NCBI RefSeq assembly: GCF_025264685.1
Contig: NZ_CP073721.1
Location: forward strand, 5,969,501-6,033,500
Direction: 5' to 3'
DNA length: 64,000 bases
Source: Dactylosporangium roseum
GTDB lineage: Bacteria > Actinomycetota > Actinomycetes > Mycobacteriales > Micromonosporaceae
Both the position numbers and the translations under genes were made by a program. Positions 24,080 through 34,246 of the stretch are shown here, piece by piece. Each line of letters begins with the position of its first letter. The stretch's first letter is position 1. A model generated the notes under the pieces. The model did no database searches, had not been told where the DNA came from, and worked only from the letters and a program-made list of their open reading frames with translations.

Positions 24080-25506
24080 CGGCGCCGCTCCTCCACCATG
24101 CTGTCCGTCTCCGAAGCGCCGGCCCCGTCGCCGGCCGCTACGATCCCCCGCACGATACGCCGCAGTTTCGGCAATCGTTCCGCCACCGCGCGCTCCGCGC
24201 CATGGCCCTTCGGGCGGTAGTACTCCCGGTCATCCAGCCCTTCCGGTGCGTACCGTTGCGACGCAACGCCTCTCGGATCGTCGTGCGGGTATTTGTACCC
24301 TTGGCCGTGCCCGAGCCGGGACGCCCCCTTGTAGTGCGAATCGCGTAGATGCGCGGGAACCGCCCCGCCGCGCCCGGCCCGCACGTCGTCCATCGCCGCG
24401 CCGATCGCCACGACGACCGCGTTGGACTTCGGCGCGAGCGCGAGGTGGATCACCGCCTGCGCCAGGACGATCTGCGCCTCGGGCAGCCCGACGTACTCCA
24501 CCGCGTGCGCCGCCGCCGTCGCGATCGGCAGGGCGGTCGGGTCGGCCATCCCGATGTCCTCGCTGGCCGAGACGATGATCCGCCGGGCGATGAACCGCGC
24601 GTCCTCACCGGCGACGATCATGCGCGCCAGGTAGTGCAGGGCGGCGTCGACGTCGGAGCCGCGGATGCTCTTGATGAACGCGCTGACCACGTCGTAGTGC
24701 TCGTCGCCGGCGCGGTCGTAGCGCAGGGCCGCCACGTCGACGGCCTTCTCCGCAGTGGACAGGTCGACCTCGGGCATGCCCTGCGCGGTCGCGGCGCCCG
24801 CGGCGGCCTCGAGCGCCGTCAACGCCTTTCTGACGTCGCCGCCGGCAAGTCGTACGAGATGATCCTCCGCCGCCGCGGCCAGCGTCACCACGCCGTCCAG
24901 CCCGCGCGGATCGGCGACCGCCCGGCGCAGGAGCGTGCGGACGGCGTCGTCGCTGAGCGGCTGCAGGGTCAGCAGCACGCAGCGGGACAGCAGGGGCGAG
25001 ATGACGGAGAAGTACGGGTTCTCGGTCGTCGCGGCGAGCAGCGTCACCGTGCGGTCCTCGACGGCGGCGAGCAGCGAGTCCTGCTGGGTCTTGCTGAACC
25101 GGTGGACCTCGTCGATGAACAGGACGGTCGGCGGGCCGCCCCGGCGGCGCTCCTTGCGGGCGGTGTCGATGACCGAGCGCACGTCCTTGACGCCGGCGGA
25201 CAGCGCCGACAGCGCGACGAACCGGCGGTCGGTGGCGCCGGCGACGAGGTGGGCGATGGTGGTCTTGCCCGAGCCGGGCGGGCCCCACAGGATGACCGAC
25301 ATCGGCGAGGCACCGCCGACGAGTTGCCGCAGCGGCGCGCCCGGCGCGAGGAGGTGCTCCTGGCCGACCAGCTCGTCGAGGCCGGCCGGGCGCATCCGGA
25401 CCGCGAGCGGCGCGTCGGCGGCGACGTCGCCGAAGCCGCCGGTGATGCCACCGGCGGGCGCGGGATCGCCGCCACCCGACGGTTGAACCTCAAACAACCC
25501 GTCCAC
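24076..25506 (-). CDS. rarA: Replication-associated recombination protein RarA
   Basis: AAA+ ATPase of the RarA/MgsA/WRNIP1 family acting at stalled replication forks. At 476 residues: Walker [11 protein letters not shown], Walker B FIDEVHRF, sensor region TTENPYFSV, and the C-terminal MgsA tetramerisation domain ending in [19 protein letters not shown]. The start is a GTG at 25506. It lies directly downstream of the aspS terminator hairpin, so it may have its own promoter within that short gap or rely on read-through. Confidence 0.95.
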   Translation of the reverse strand: MDGLFEVQPSGGGDPAPAGGITGGFGDVAADAPLAVRMRPAGLDELVGQEHLLAPGAPLRQLVGGASPMSVILWGPPGSGKTTIAHLVAGATDRRFVALSALSAGVKDVRSVIDTARKERRRGGPPTVLFIDEVHRFSKTQQDSLLAAVEDRTVTLLAATTENPYFSVISPLLSRCVLLTLQPLSDDAVRTLLRRAVADPRGLDGVVTLAAAAEDHLVRLAGGDVRKALTALEAAAGAATAQGMPEVDLSTAEKAVDVAALRYDRAGDEHYDVVSAFIKSIRGSDVDAALHYLARMIVAGEDARFIARRIIVSASEDIGMADPTALPIATAAAHAVEYVGLPEAQIVLAQAVIHLALAPKSNAVVVAIGAAMDDVRAGRGGAVPAHLRDSHYKGASRLGHGQGYKYPHDDPRGVASQRYAPEGLDDREYYRPKGHGAERAVAERLPKLRRIVRGIVAAGDGAGASETDSMVEERRR

Positions 25507-25532
25507 GGCCCCCGACCCTACAGTCGGGGGCC
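25507..25532 (-). terminator. Hairpin terminator after aspS
   Basis: A perfect 10-base stem, GGCCCCCGAC and GTCGGGGGCC around a 6-base loop, lies in the 43-base gap between the aspS stop and the rarA start. It touches the rarA start codon and so might also influence rarA translation. Confidence 0.75.
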
Positions 25533-25549
25533 GACGGTGTCGTAACCGC

Positions 25550-27373
25550 TCAACGCGACCGTTCGACGGGCACCGTGACGTCGTGCGGGATCGGGGCCTT
25601 GGGCTTGGCGTCGACGCCGGCCTCGGCGCGCTGCTCGGGGGTGATCGGCGTCGGGGCGCCGGTCAGCGGGTCGTAGCCGCCGCCGGTCTTCGGGAACGCG
25701 ATCACCTCGCGGATCGAGTCCGCGCCGGACAGGAGCATGCAGATGCGGTCCCAGCCGAAGGCGATGCCGGCGTGCGGGGGCGGCCCGTACTTGAACGCCT
25801 CGAGCAGGAAGCCGAACTTCTCGTCGGCGTCCTCGGGCGAGATGCCCAGCACCTCGAAGACGCGGCGCTGCACGTCGCCGCGGTGGATACGGACCGAGCC
25901 GCCGCCGATCTCGTTGCCGTTGCAGACGATGTCGTACGCGTAGGCGAGCGCCTCGCCCGGCGAGTCCTCGAACCGGTCGATCCACTCGCGGTTCGGCGAG
26001 GTGAACGGGTGGTGCACGGCCGTCCAGCCCTTGGCGCCGCCGCCGGTGCCGCCGGCCTCGGGGTCGGTCGGCTCGAACATCGGGGCGTCGACGATCCAGC
26101 AGAACGCCCAGGCGCTCTCGTCGACGAGCTTCGCGCGGCGGGCGATCTCGACGCGGGCCGCGCCGAGGAGCTCCTGCGCCTCCCGGCGCTCGTTGGCCGC
26201 CGCGAAGAAGACCGCGTCGCCCGGCTTGGCGCCGACCGCGTCGGCGAGGCCGGCCAGGTGGGCCTCGGAGAGGTTCTTCGCGACCGGGCCGCGGGGCTCT
26301 CCGGTCTCCGCGTCGAGGACGACGTAGGCCAGGCCACGCGCGCCGCGCGCCTTCGCCCAGTCCTGCCAACCGTCGAGCTCCTTGCGGGTCTGCGCGGCAC
26401 CGCCGGGCATCACGACCGCGCCGACGTAGCCGCCGGCCTCGATGGCGCCGGCGAACACGCGGAACCCGGTCCCGCGGAGGTACTCGGTCAGCTCGGTGAG
26501 CTCCACGGAGTAGCGCAGGTCGGGCTTGTCGGAGCCGTAGCGGGCCATGGCGTCGTGCCAGGTCAGCTTCGGGATCTCGCCGGCGAGGTCGTGCCCGGCG
26601 AGGTCGGACCACAGCGCCCGGACGAGCGACTCGCCGAGCTCGATGACGTCCTCCTGCGTCACGAAGGACATCTCGATGTCCAACTGGGTGAACTCCGGCT
26701 GGCGGTCGGCGCGGAAGCCCTCGTCCCGGTAGCAGCGGGCGATCTGGTAGTACCGCTCCAGGCCACCCACCATCAGCAACTGCTTGAACAACTGGGGCGA
26801 CTGTGGCAGCGCATACCACGTGCCGGGCTGCAGCCGCACGGGGACCAGGAAGTCGCGGGCGCCCTCGGGCGTCGAGCGGGTCAGCGTCGGGGTCTCCACC
26901 TCGACGAAGTCCCGGTCGGCGAGCAGGTTGCGGGCGATCTGGTTGGCCCTGGACCGCAGCTTCATCGCCTTGTGCGGGCCCGAGCGGCGCAGGTCGAGAT
27001 AGCGGTACCGGTATCGCACGTCGTCGCTCGCCGCTTCGTTGTCGTCGACGGGCAGCGGCAGCGGCGCCGCCTCGGAGAGGACCTCCAGCGCGGAGGCGAC
27101 CACCTCGACACCGCCGGTGGGCAGGTCGGGGTTTTCGTTGCCGGCCGGGCGGGCGGTGACCTCGCCGGTGACGAGCACGCAGTACTCGTTGCGCAGCGCG
27201 TGCGCGGCTTCCATCTCCTCGCGGAACACGACCTGCACCACGCCGGAGGCATCCCGGAGATCCACGAAGATGACGCCGCCGTGATCGCGACGGCGGGCCA
27301 CCCACCCGGCCAGCGTCACGGTGGTGCCGGCGTCGGAAGCCCGCAGGGTGCCGGACTCATGGGATCGGATCAC
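25550..27373 (-). CDS. aspS: Aspartyl-tRNA synthetase (probably non-discriminating)
   Basis: Charges tRNA-Asp and, if non-discriminating, tRNA-Asn for later amidation by GatCAB. At 607 residues it is a bacterial-type AspRS: anticodon-binding OB fold (1-110), class II core with motif 2 and GAD insertion, and motif 3 ([27 protein letters not shown] in part). In the OB fold the segment [15 protein letters not shown] has His where discriminating enzymes usually have Leu; this His is a known feature of relaxed-specificity AspRS. No asnS is seen here. Confidence 0.96.
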   Translation of the reverse strand: MIRSHESGTLRASDAGTTVTLAGWVARRRDHGGVIFVDLRDASGVVQVVFREEMEAAHALRNEYCVLVTGEVTARPAGNENPDLPTGGVEVVASALEVLSEAAPLPLPVDDNEAASDDVRYRYRYLDLRRSGPHKAMKLRSRANQIARNLLADRDFVEVETPTLTRSTPEGARDFLVPVRLQPGTWYALPQSPQLFKQLLMVGGLERYYQIARCYRDEGFRADRQPEFTQLDIEMSFVTQEDVIELGESLVRALWSDLAGHDLAGEIPKLTWHDAMARYGSDKPDLRYSVELTELTEYLRGTGFRVFAGAIEAGGYVGAVVMPGGAAQTRKELDGWQDWAKARGARGLAYVVLDAETGEPRGPVAKNLSEAHLAGLADAVGAKPGDAVFFAAANERREAQELLGAARVEIARRAKLVDESAWAFCWIVDAPMFEPTDPEAGGTGGGAKGWTAVHHPFTSPNREWIDRFEDSPGEALAYAYDIVCNGNEIGGGSVRIHRGDVQRRVFEVLGISPEDADEKFGFLLEAFKYGPPPHAGIAFGWDRICMLLSGADSIREVIAFPKTGGGYDPLTGAPTPITPEQRAEAGVDAKPKAPIPHDVTVPVERSR

Positions 27374-27416
27374 AGGGTTGTCTCCTTCGGCGATCTACGT
27401 GACGTGGGACATTCTC

Positions 27417-28784
27417 TCACCGCAAGGTGGGGGTCAGATCCTCGGCCGGTGGATTCCACCGGGTCGCGTCGGCCGGCACCTGCTCGCCGCTGCGGATGTC
27501 TTTGACCTGGTCACCGCCCTCGGCGACGGCGCTCAGGTCACGCGCCGCAGGCGTCGACCGGTCTGAGGTAGCACTGGCGGGGAACCAGACGAACGGGATT
27601 CCGCGGCGCTCGGCGTACCGGATCTGCTTGCCGAGCTTGGCGGGCACCGGAGCGACCTCGGTCGCGATGCCGCGGGCCCGCAGCGCGGCGGCGATCCGGT
27701 TGCTCGTCGCGCGCTCCTCCTCGCTCCACAGCGCGACCAGCACCACGGTGGGCACCGGCCGCGAGACGCCGATCGCGTCGGCGTTGAACAGCAGGCCGAG
27801 CAGGCGGGACACCCCGATGGAGATACCCACGCCGGGGAAGACGTCACGGCCGGCGCTGGCCAGGTTGTCGTACCGGCCGCCGGAGCAGATCGAGCCGAAG
27901 CGCTCGAAGCCGGCCAGCTCGGTCTCGTACACGGTGCCGGTGTAGTAGTCGAGGCCGCGGGCGATCTTGAGCGTGGCCTCGACCAGGCCCGGCGCGTGCT
28001 CGCGGGCGGTCTCGACCACCGCGGCGAGCTCGGCGATGCCCTCGTCGAGCAGTGGGTGCTCGACGCCGAGAGCGCGCACGGCGTCCTCGAAGGAGGCGTC
28101 CCGCGCCCGGATCTCGGCCAGCGCCAGGGTGGCCTTGGCCTGCGCGTCCGTCGCCCCGCCCTCGATCAGCAGCTCGGCGACCCCGGCGGGGCCGATCTTG
28201 TCGAGCTTGTCGACCGCGCGCAGCACCGCCTCGGGGTCCTCGAGCCCCAGGCCGCGGTAGAAGCCCTCGCAGAGCTTCCGGTTGTTCACCATGATCTTGA
28301 CGGCCGGGATCGGCAGCGAGTGCAGCGCGTCGCCGATCACCAGCGGGATCTCGGCCTCGTAGTGGGCCGGGAGCGTGTCACGGTCGACGATGTCGATGTC
28401 GGCCTGCAAGAACTCGCGGTAGCGTCCCTCCTGCGGCCGTTCTCCCCGCCAAACCTTCTGGATCTGGTACCGCCGGAAGGGAAACTGGAGCTTTCCGGCG
28501 TTTTCAAGCACATAACGCGCGAACGGGACGGTCAGGTCGAAGTGCAGCCCCAGGTTCTGCTCCTCATCACCCTCGGCGGCCTGGAGCCGGCGCAGCACGT
28601 ACACCTCCTTGGAGGTCTCACCCTTGCGCAGGAGCTGGTCGAGCGGCTCGACCGCGCGGGTCTCCAGGGACGAGAAGCCGTAGAGCTCGAAGGTGCGCCG
28701 GAGCCGGTCGAGCACCTGCTGCTCGGCGATGCGCTGCGCCGGGGACCACTCCGGGAAGCCGGACAGCGGTGTGGGTCGGGTCAT
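27417..28784 (-). CDS. hisS: Histidyl-tRNA synthetase
   Basis: Class II synthetase charging tRNA-His. At 455 residues: motif 1 near the N-terminus, motif 2 in RRYQIQKVWRGERPQEGRYREF, histidine-specific motif GLDYYTGTVYE, motif 3 in GGRYDNL with GVGISIGVSRL, and a C-terminal anticodon-binding domain. A tail of about 40 residues after the anticodon domain is longer than in E. coli HisRS. The ATG at 28784 follows the MBL gene stop by 6 bases, so both are probably co-transcribed. Confidence 0.95.
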   Translation of the reverse strand: MTRPTPLSGFPEWSPAQRIAEQQVLDRLRRTFELYGFSSLETRAVEPLDQLLRKGETSKEVYVLRRLQAAEGDEEQNLGLHFDLTVPFARYVLENAGKLQFPFRRYQIQKVWRGERPQEGRYREFLQADIDIVDRDTLPAHYEAEIPLVIGDALHSLPIPAVKIMVNNRKLCEGFYRGLGLEDPEAVLRAVDKLDKIGPAGVAELLIEGGATDAQAKATLALAEIRARDASFEDAVRALGVEHPLLDEGIAELAAVVETAREHAPGLVEATLKIARGLDYYTGTVYETELAGFERFGSICSGGRYDNLASAGRDVFPGVGISIGVSRLLGLLFNADAIGVSRPVPTVVLVALWSEEERATSNRIAAALRARGIATEVAPVPAKLGKQIRYAERRGIPFVWFPASATSDRSTPAARDLSAVAEGGDQVKDIRSGEQVPADATRWNPPAEDLTPTLR

Positions 28785-28790
28785 CGGTCG

Positions 28791-29471
28791 TCACCAGCCT
28801 TTTCGGGGAGCCGCGGCCGCACCCAGGTAGGGGTTGTGGGCGCGCTCGCGGCCGATGGTCGTCTGGGGGCCGTGGCCGGGCAGGACGACGGTCTCGTCGG
28901 GCAGCGTGAGCACCTTGTCGCGAAGGCTCGCGAACATCTCGGTCATGCTGCCGCCCGGCAGGTCGGTGCGCCCGATCGAGTCGCGGAAGAGCACGTCGCC
29001 ACTGAAGCAGACGTCCTGGCCGCCGTCGGAGGTGCGGAACAGCACCGACCCGCGCGTATGGCCGGGCGCGTGGTCGACGGCCAGCTCCAGACCGGCGATC
29101 TTGAGCACCGTGCCGTCCTCGAGCGGCGCCACGTCTTCCGGCTCGGTCCACTGCAGCCGCCCGCCGAACAGCGCCGTGAGATCCAGGCTGAGGCCCTTGG
29201 CCGGGTCGGCGAGCATCTCGGTGTCGTCCGGGTGGATGTACGCGGTGATGCCGCGCGCACCGCAGACCGGCGTCACGGAGAATGTGTGGTCGAGGTGACC
29301 GTGCGTGAGCAGGACCGCCGCGGGCTGGAGGCGGTGCTCGGCGAGCACCTCGTCGAGCCGGTCGACGACCCCGATGCCGGGGTCGATGACCACGCACTGT
29401 TCGCCCGGGGCCGGAGCGACCACATAGCAGTTGGTCCCGAACGCCTTGGAGGGGAAGCCGGCGACGAGCAA
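28791..29471 (-). CDS. MBL-fold metallo-hydrolase (glyoxalase II-like)
   Basis: A 226-residue metallo-beta-lactamase-fold hydrolase. The metal motif THGHLDH, further ligands in APGHTRGS and FSGDVLF, and the terminal GHGPQTTIGRE are complete, as in hydroxyacylglutathione hydrolase-like YcbL proteins. The natural substrate cannot be told; a mycothiol-linked thioester is one possibility in actinobacteria. A TTG at 29471 is the likely start, with AGGAG 7 bases upstream. The position upstream of hisS is conserved in Streptomyces and relatives. Confidence 0.9.
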   Translation of the reverse strand: MLVAGFPSKAFGTNCYVVAPAPGEQCVVIDPGIGVVDRLDEVLAEHRLQPAAVLLTHGHLDHTFSVTPVCGARGITAYIHPDDTEMLADPAKGLSLDLTALFGGRLQWTEPEDVAPLEDGTVLKIAGLELAVDHAPGHTRGSVLFRTSDGGQDVCFSGDVLFRDSIGRTDLPGGSMTEMFASLRDKVLTLPDETVVLPGHGPQTTIGRERAHNPYLGAAAAPRKGW

Positions 29472-29640
29472 CGCGGCTCTCCTGTCTGTCGATGTCCTTG
29501 CGGCAACGCCGTAAACCCTATCCGGAGGTCAGACACAGCGAACCGTGACCGGGCGGCGACCCGCATTCCGGCTTCTACCCGTACACTCTGGCGGGCGTGT
29601 GACGTGGCACCCAAATGTATTTTCCTGGAGGGGAGCACCG

Positions 29641-30546
29641 GTGGCTTCCAGTAAGGCCCGGCAGCGCGCTCTGGCGCGCGCGAAGACCGAGCGGCAGATC
29701 GCGCGACGCGCCGCCGCGGCGCGACGGCGTCGACAGTGGCAAGCCGGCATCGGCAGCGCTGTTGCGCTCGCCCTGCTCGTCCTGGTCGTGATCTGGAAGA
29801 CCGGGGGGTTCGACCCCGAGCCGGTGCGCGCCTCCGACTGTGCCTGGACGCCGGTCGAGCAGGGTGCCGGCATCGTGGACGTGGGCAAACCGCGCACCAC
29901 CGGCGTGCTCAAGAACGGCGTGAAGACGATGACGATCACGCTGGGGCAGGGCACCGTCACGGCCAGGCTCGACCCGAGCAAGGCGCCGTGCACGGTGGAG
30001 AGTTTCACGTACCTCGCGGGGAAGAAGTTCTTCGACAACACGACCTGCCACCGGTTGACCGACGCCATCCTGCAGTGCGGCGATCCGTCCAATTCTGGCA
30101 GCGGCGGCCCCGCGTACCGCTTCCCCAACGAGAACGTGCCGTCGCCGACGGTCGACCCGAGCGCGGCCGCCGACCCGAACGCCTCGGCTCCGGCGACCGG
30201 CAACGCCCTCTACCCGATCGGCACGCTCGCCATGGCCCACTCCTCGGCGCCGGACAGCAACGGCAGCCAGTTCTTCCTGGTCTTCAAGGACGTGCAGTAC
30301 CCGGCCGACTACACAGTCTTCGGCACGATCGTCGGCGGCCTCGACGTCCTCCAGAAGATCGCCGCGGCCGGCAACGACGGCTCCAACCAGGCCGGCGGCG
30401 GCAAGCCGAACCAGGACACGAAGATCAGCACGCTGACGGTCACCGACACCGACCCGGGCGAGCCCTCCGCGGCGCCGTCCGCCTCGGCCAACCCGCCGGC
30501 CTCCGCCCCGGCCTCGCCGGCGGCCAGCGCCTCCAGCAAGTCGTAA
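29641..30546 (+). CDS. Membrane-anchored cyclophilin-type peptidyl-prolyl isomerase (1)
   Basis: A 301-residue protein with a basic cytoplasmic N-terminus, one membrane segment (GSAVALALLVLVVIW, about residues 39-55) and an extracytoplasmic cyclophilin domain. Catalytic-type segments TCHRLTDA and SNGSQFFLVF are present, with Cys replacing Phe before His-Arg and Cys in LQCGDP; the same two cysteines occur in the next protein and could form a disulfide. The C-terminus is an Ala/Ser/Pro tail. The GTG at 29641 has GGAGGGG upstream. It is a tandem paralogue of the next gene, 36 bases downstream, and is divergent from the MBL gene. Confidence 0.9.
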   Translation: MASSKARQRALARAKTERQIARRAAAARRRRQWQAGIGSAVALALLVLVVIWKTGGFDPEPVRASDCAWTPVEQGAGIVDVGKPRTTGVLKNGVKTMTITLGQGTVTARLDPSKAPCTVESFTYLAGKKFFDNTTCHRLTDAILQCGDPSNSGSGGPAYRFPNENVPSPTVDPSAAADPNASAPATGNALYPIGTLAMAHSSAPDSNGSQFFLVFKDVQYPADYTVFGTIVGGLDVLQKIAAAGNDGSNQAGGGKPNQDTKISTLTVTDTDPGEPSAAPSASANPPASAPASPAASASSKS

Positions 30547-30582
30547 TTCCATCCCATCCCCGTTGAGCAAGGAGTACCGACC

Positions 30583-31437
30583 GTGACCACCAACCGGGAC
30601 CGCCAGCGCGCCGCGGCGCGTGCGCGGCTGGAGCGGGAGATGGCCGATCGCGCCGAGCGTTCCCGCATCCGACGGCGCAGGAACACGATGATCGCCGCCG
30701 GAGCCGGCGGTCTGGTGGTCCTGCTCGGCGTGGCCTGGCTGGTGGTCGCGCTCACCAAGGGCGACGACACGAAGACCGAGGCGGGCGCCGACCCGTCCGC
30801 GTCGGCCACCCCGACCAACTGCACGTGGCTGCCGCTGGTCGACCCGTCGGCGTCGCCGAAGCCGGAGATCCCGAAAGAGGTCAAGGACGTCGGCACTCCG
30901 CCGGCGAGCGGCGAGCCGCGCACCGGCAAGCAGCTCATGACGCTCGACACGAGCGTCGGCGCGATCAAGATCGAGATGGACACGGCGCACGCGCCCTGCG
31001 CGGCGGCCAGCTTCACGTACCTCGCCGGCAAGAAGTTCTTCGACGGCAGCAAGTGCCACCGCCTGGTGACCTCGAACATCTTCGTTCTGCAGTGCGGCGA
31101 CCCGAGCGCCACCGGCCTGGGCGGCCCGACGTACCGGTACGCGGAGGAGAACCTGCCGACGGGCCGCCGCCCGGCGTACACGGAGGGTATGGTCGCGATC
31201 GCCAAGACTCAGGACCCGAACAGCAGCGGCAGCCAGTTCTTCATCGTCTACAAGGACATCGAGTCGCTGCAGGCCGACTACACGGTCCTCGGCAAGGTGA
31301 CCGAGGGCCTGGACCTGGTGAAGAAGGTCGCCGAGGCCGGTGTGATCCCCGACGCCAAGTCCCAGAGCGAAGGCGACGGCGCCCCGAAGACCGAGGTGAA
31401 GATCAACACCATGACGATCGCCCCGGTCCAGGGCTGA
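30583..31437 (+). CDS. Membrane-anchored cyclophilin-type peptidyl-prolyl isomerase (2)
   Basis: A 284-residue paralogue of the preceding gene with the same layout: charged N-terminus (about 1-33), membrane segment (MIAAGAGGLVVLLGVAWLVVAL), short Ser/Pro linker and cyclophilin domain with KCHRLV, LQCGDP and SGSQFFIVY. It probably assists folding of secreted proteins. The GTG at 30583 has AAGGAG 8 bases upstream. It lacks the Ala/Ser tail of the first copy. It is followed by a strong hairpin and the convergent relA gene; a PPIase beside relA is conserved in actinobacteria. Confidence 0.9.
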   Translation: MTTNRDRQRAAARARLEREMADRAERSRIRRRRNTMIAAGAGGLVVLLGVAWLVVALTKGDDTKTEAGADPSASATPTNCTWLPLVDPSASPKPEIPKEVKDVGTPPASGEPRTGKQLMTLDTSVGAIKIEMDTAHAPCAAASFTYLAGKKFFDGSKCHRLVTSNIFVLQCGDPSATGLGGPTYRYAEENLPTGRRPAYTEGMVAIAKTQDPNSSGSQFFIVYKDIESLQADYTVLGKVTEGLDLVKKVAEAGVIPDAKSQSEGDGAPKTEVKINTMTIAPVQG

Positions 31438-31450
31438 CCAGCACCACCGG

Positions 31451-31493
31451 CTACGGGCCGCGTTCCCCCAGGATCGGGGAACGCGGCCCGTAG
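31451..31493. terminator. Bidirectional terminator between PPIase and relA
   Basis: Perfect 18-base arms, CTACGGGCCGCGTTCCCC and GGGGAACGCGGCCCGTAG, around a 7-base loop, starting 14 bases after the PPIase stop. The relA gene converges from the right. Confidence 0.88.
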
Positions 31494-31612
31494 CGTCTTC
31501 CCGCCGCCCGGCCACCGACCGGGTCGCGGCCTCCCACGGCGGAGGCGGGCCGGCGCGCCCATAGCAGAAGGAAATACGCCGTCGCCGACAAGCCGCTCGG
31601 CGCCGGGAACGG

Positions 31613-34144
31613 TCAGGCGCCTGAGGTGACCCGGTAGGCGTCGTAGACGCCGTCGATGCGGCGCACGGCGGCCAGCAGGTGGTTGAGATGCTTCGGGTCG
31701 GCCATCTCGAAGCTGAAGCGGCTGATGGCGACGCGGTCGCGGGTGGTCGTCACCGTTGCGGAGAGGATGTTGACCTTCTCGTCGGAGAGCACGCGCGTCA
31801 CGTCGGCGAGGAGCTTGTGCCGGTCGAGGGCCTCCACCTGGATGGCGACGAGGAAGGTCGACGCGCTGGTGGGCTTCCAGCTCACGTCGAGCACCCGCTC
31901 GGGCTGCTCCTTCAGGTCGGCCGCGTTGGCGCAGTCGTCGCGGTGGACGCTCACACCGCCGGAGCGGGTGACGAAGCCGAACACCGCGTCGCCCGGCACC
32001 GGCGTGCAGCAGCGTGCCAGCTTGATCCAGACGTCGTCGACACCCAGCACCTCGACGCCCGGGTCGGTGGCGGTGGAGCGGGTCCTCGGCGGGCGGGTCG
32101 GGATCGCGGTCTCCGCGATGTCCTCGACCGCGCCCTCCTCGCCGCCGTAGCCGGCGACGAGCCGCTGCACGACCGACTGCGCGGACGCCTGGCCGTCGCC
32201 GACCGCCGCGTAGAGGGCGGCGACGTCGGCGAGGTGCAGCTCGCGGGCGATCGTCATGAGCGACTCGGAGGTCAGGAGCCGCTGCAGCGGCAGGCCCTGC
32301 TTGCGCATGGCCTTGACGATCGCCTCCTTGCCGGCCTCGATCGCCTCCTCGCGGCGCTCCTTGTTGAAGTACTGCCGAATCTTCGTGCGCGCCCGCGGGC
32401 TCTTGACGAAGCCGAGCCAGTCCTGGGTCGGGCCGGCGGTCTCGGACTTCGACGTGAAGATCTCGATCACGTCGCCGTTGGAGAGGGTGCTCTCCAGGGG
32501 CACGAGCTTGCCGTTGACCCGCGCCCCGATGCACTTGTGCCCGACCTCGGTGTGCACGGCGTAGGCGAAGTCGACCGGGGTCGAACTGGTGGGCAGCGCG
32601 ATCACGTCGCCCTTCGGCGTGAAGACGTAGACCTCCTGGCTGGACAGGTCGAAGCGCAGCGCGTCGAGGAACTCGCTCGGGTCGCTCGCCTCGCGCTGCC
32701 AGTCGAGCAACTGCCGCAGCCACGTCATCTCGTCGATGTGCGCCGGCGGGCCGGCGATCGTGGCGTTCTTCGTCTCCTTGTACCGCCAGTGGGCGGCGAT
32801 GCCGTATTCCGCCGTGCGGTGCATCGCATAGGTGCGGATCTGCAACTCGACGGGCTTGCCGGTGGGGCCGATGACCGTCGTGTGCAACGACTGGTACATG
32901 TTGAACTTCGGCATCGCGATGTAGTCCTTGAACCGGCCCGGCACGGGCTGCCAGTTCGCGTGGATCACACCGAGCGCCGCGTATCAGTCGCGCACCGTGT
33001 CGACCAGGATGCGCACGCCGACGAGGTCGTAGATGTCGCCGAAGTCGCGGCCCCGGACGATCATCTTCTGGTAGACGGAGTAGAGGTGCTTCGGCCGGCC
33101 GGTCACCTCAGACTTGATCTTCGCCGCCTTGAGGTCGGTGGCGACCTTCTGGGTGACGGTGCGCAGCAGCGAGTCGCGCTGCGGCGTGTGCTCGGCGATG
33201 AGCCGGCTGATCTCGTCGAAACGCTTGGGGAACAGCGTGCGGAACGCCAGGTCCTCGAGCTCCCACTTGATCGTGTTCATGCCGAGGCGGTGCGCCAGCG
33301 GGGCGAGGATCTCCAGCGTCTCCCTGGCCTTCTGCTCCTGCTTGGGGCGGGGCAGGAAGGTCAGGGTGCGCATGTTGTGCAGCCGGTCGGCGAGCTTGAT
33401 GACCAGCACCCGCGGGTCCTTGGCCATGGCGACGACCATCTTGCGGATCGTCTCGGCCTTCGCCGCGTCACCGAGCTTGACCTTGTCGAGCTTCGTCACG
33501 CCGTCGACGAGCAGCGTCACCTCACCGCCGAAGTCGACCTGCATGCGCTCGATCGTGTATTCCGTGTCCTCGATCGTGTCGTGCAGCAGCGCCGCGACCA
33601 GGGTCGTGGTGTCCATGCCCAGGTCGGCGAGGATCGTGGCGACGGCCAGCGGGTGCGTGATGTAGGGGTCGCCGGACTTGCGGTACTGCCCCTTGTGGAA
33701 GTGCTCGGCCATGTCGTAGGCCCGCTGGAGCAGCCGCACGTCGGCCTTGGGATGGCTCGCCTTGTGCTGGGCGATCAGCGGCTCCAGCACCTCGCTGACC
33801 TGCGGGCTCTGCCACGGCGCGTTGAACCGGGCCAGCCGGGCCCGCACCCGCCGGCCGGTCGGCGCGGCGCCGACCAGCCCGAGCGCGGCGCCGGTCATGG
33901 AGCTGGCCTCGGTCAGGTCCTCGGTGTCCTCACCCGGCCCGTCGGCCGCGGCCCTGCGGTCGGACGCGCGCCGCTGCGGCGTCTCGCCAGGGGCTCCCGG
34001 CGCGGCGGAAGGAGGCACGGGAAACTGCAGCACCACGCCGCCGGCCTCGGCCGTCTCAGGCTCGGGGGTCGGCGGGTCCTGCCGCGGTTCATCCTGCACG
34101 TGGTCGACCGTACCCCCAATGGGGGGTGCGATGTCGCCGGTCAC
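31613..34144 (-). pseudogene. relA: RelA/SpoT bifunctional (p)ppGpp enzyme with in-frame TGA
   Basis: One continuous frame of 844 codons encodes a long RSH protein. It has an N-terminal HD hydrolase domain ([20 protein letters not shown]), the synthetase domain, TGS ([21 protein letters not shown]) and a C-terminal ACT domain. The frame is broken only at codon 387 by TGA (32984-32986), in VDTVRD[15 protein letters not shown], where homologues read VRDCYAALG. A single TGC/TGT-to-TGA change explains it. Without read-through the product stops inside the synthetase domain; a GTG at 32968 could restart the C-terminal 451 residues but has no good ribosome site. The hydrolase part would stay intact. 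A sequencing error is the main alternative. It lies upstream of the convergent PPIase and downstream of apt. Confidence 0.85.
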
Positions 34145-34246
34145 CGGCCGCTCCTCATCGCCGACAGCGTAGGAAAGGCAAGCTTACCCGCCTCTACCGA
34201 CATTTCCCGTAGACCGGATGGCCTCCCGACCGGAATCCGGCGGCCC

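Noticed and set aside
32968-33000. Selenocysteine insertion at the relA TGA
   Set aside because: I see no convincing SECIS-like hairpin just downstream, selenium-containing RelA is not known, and a Cys-to-stop change is simpler.
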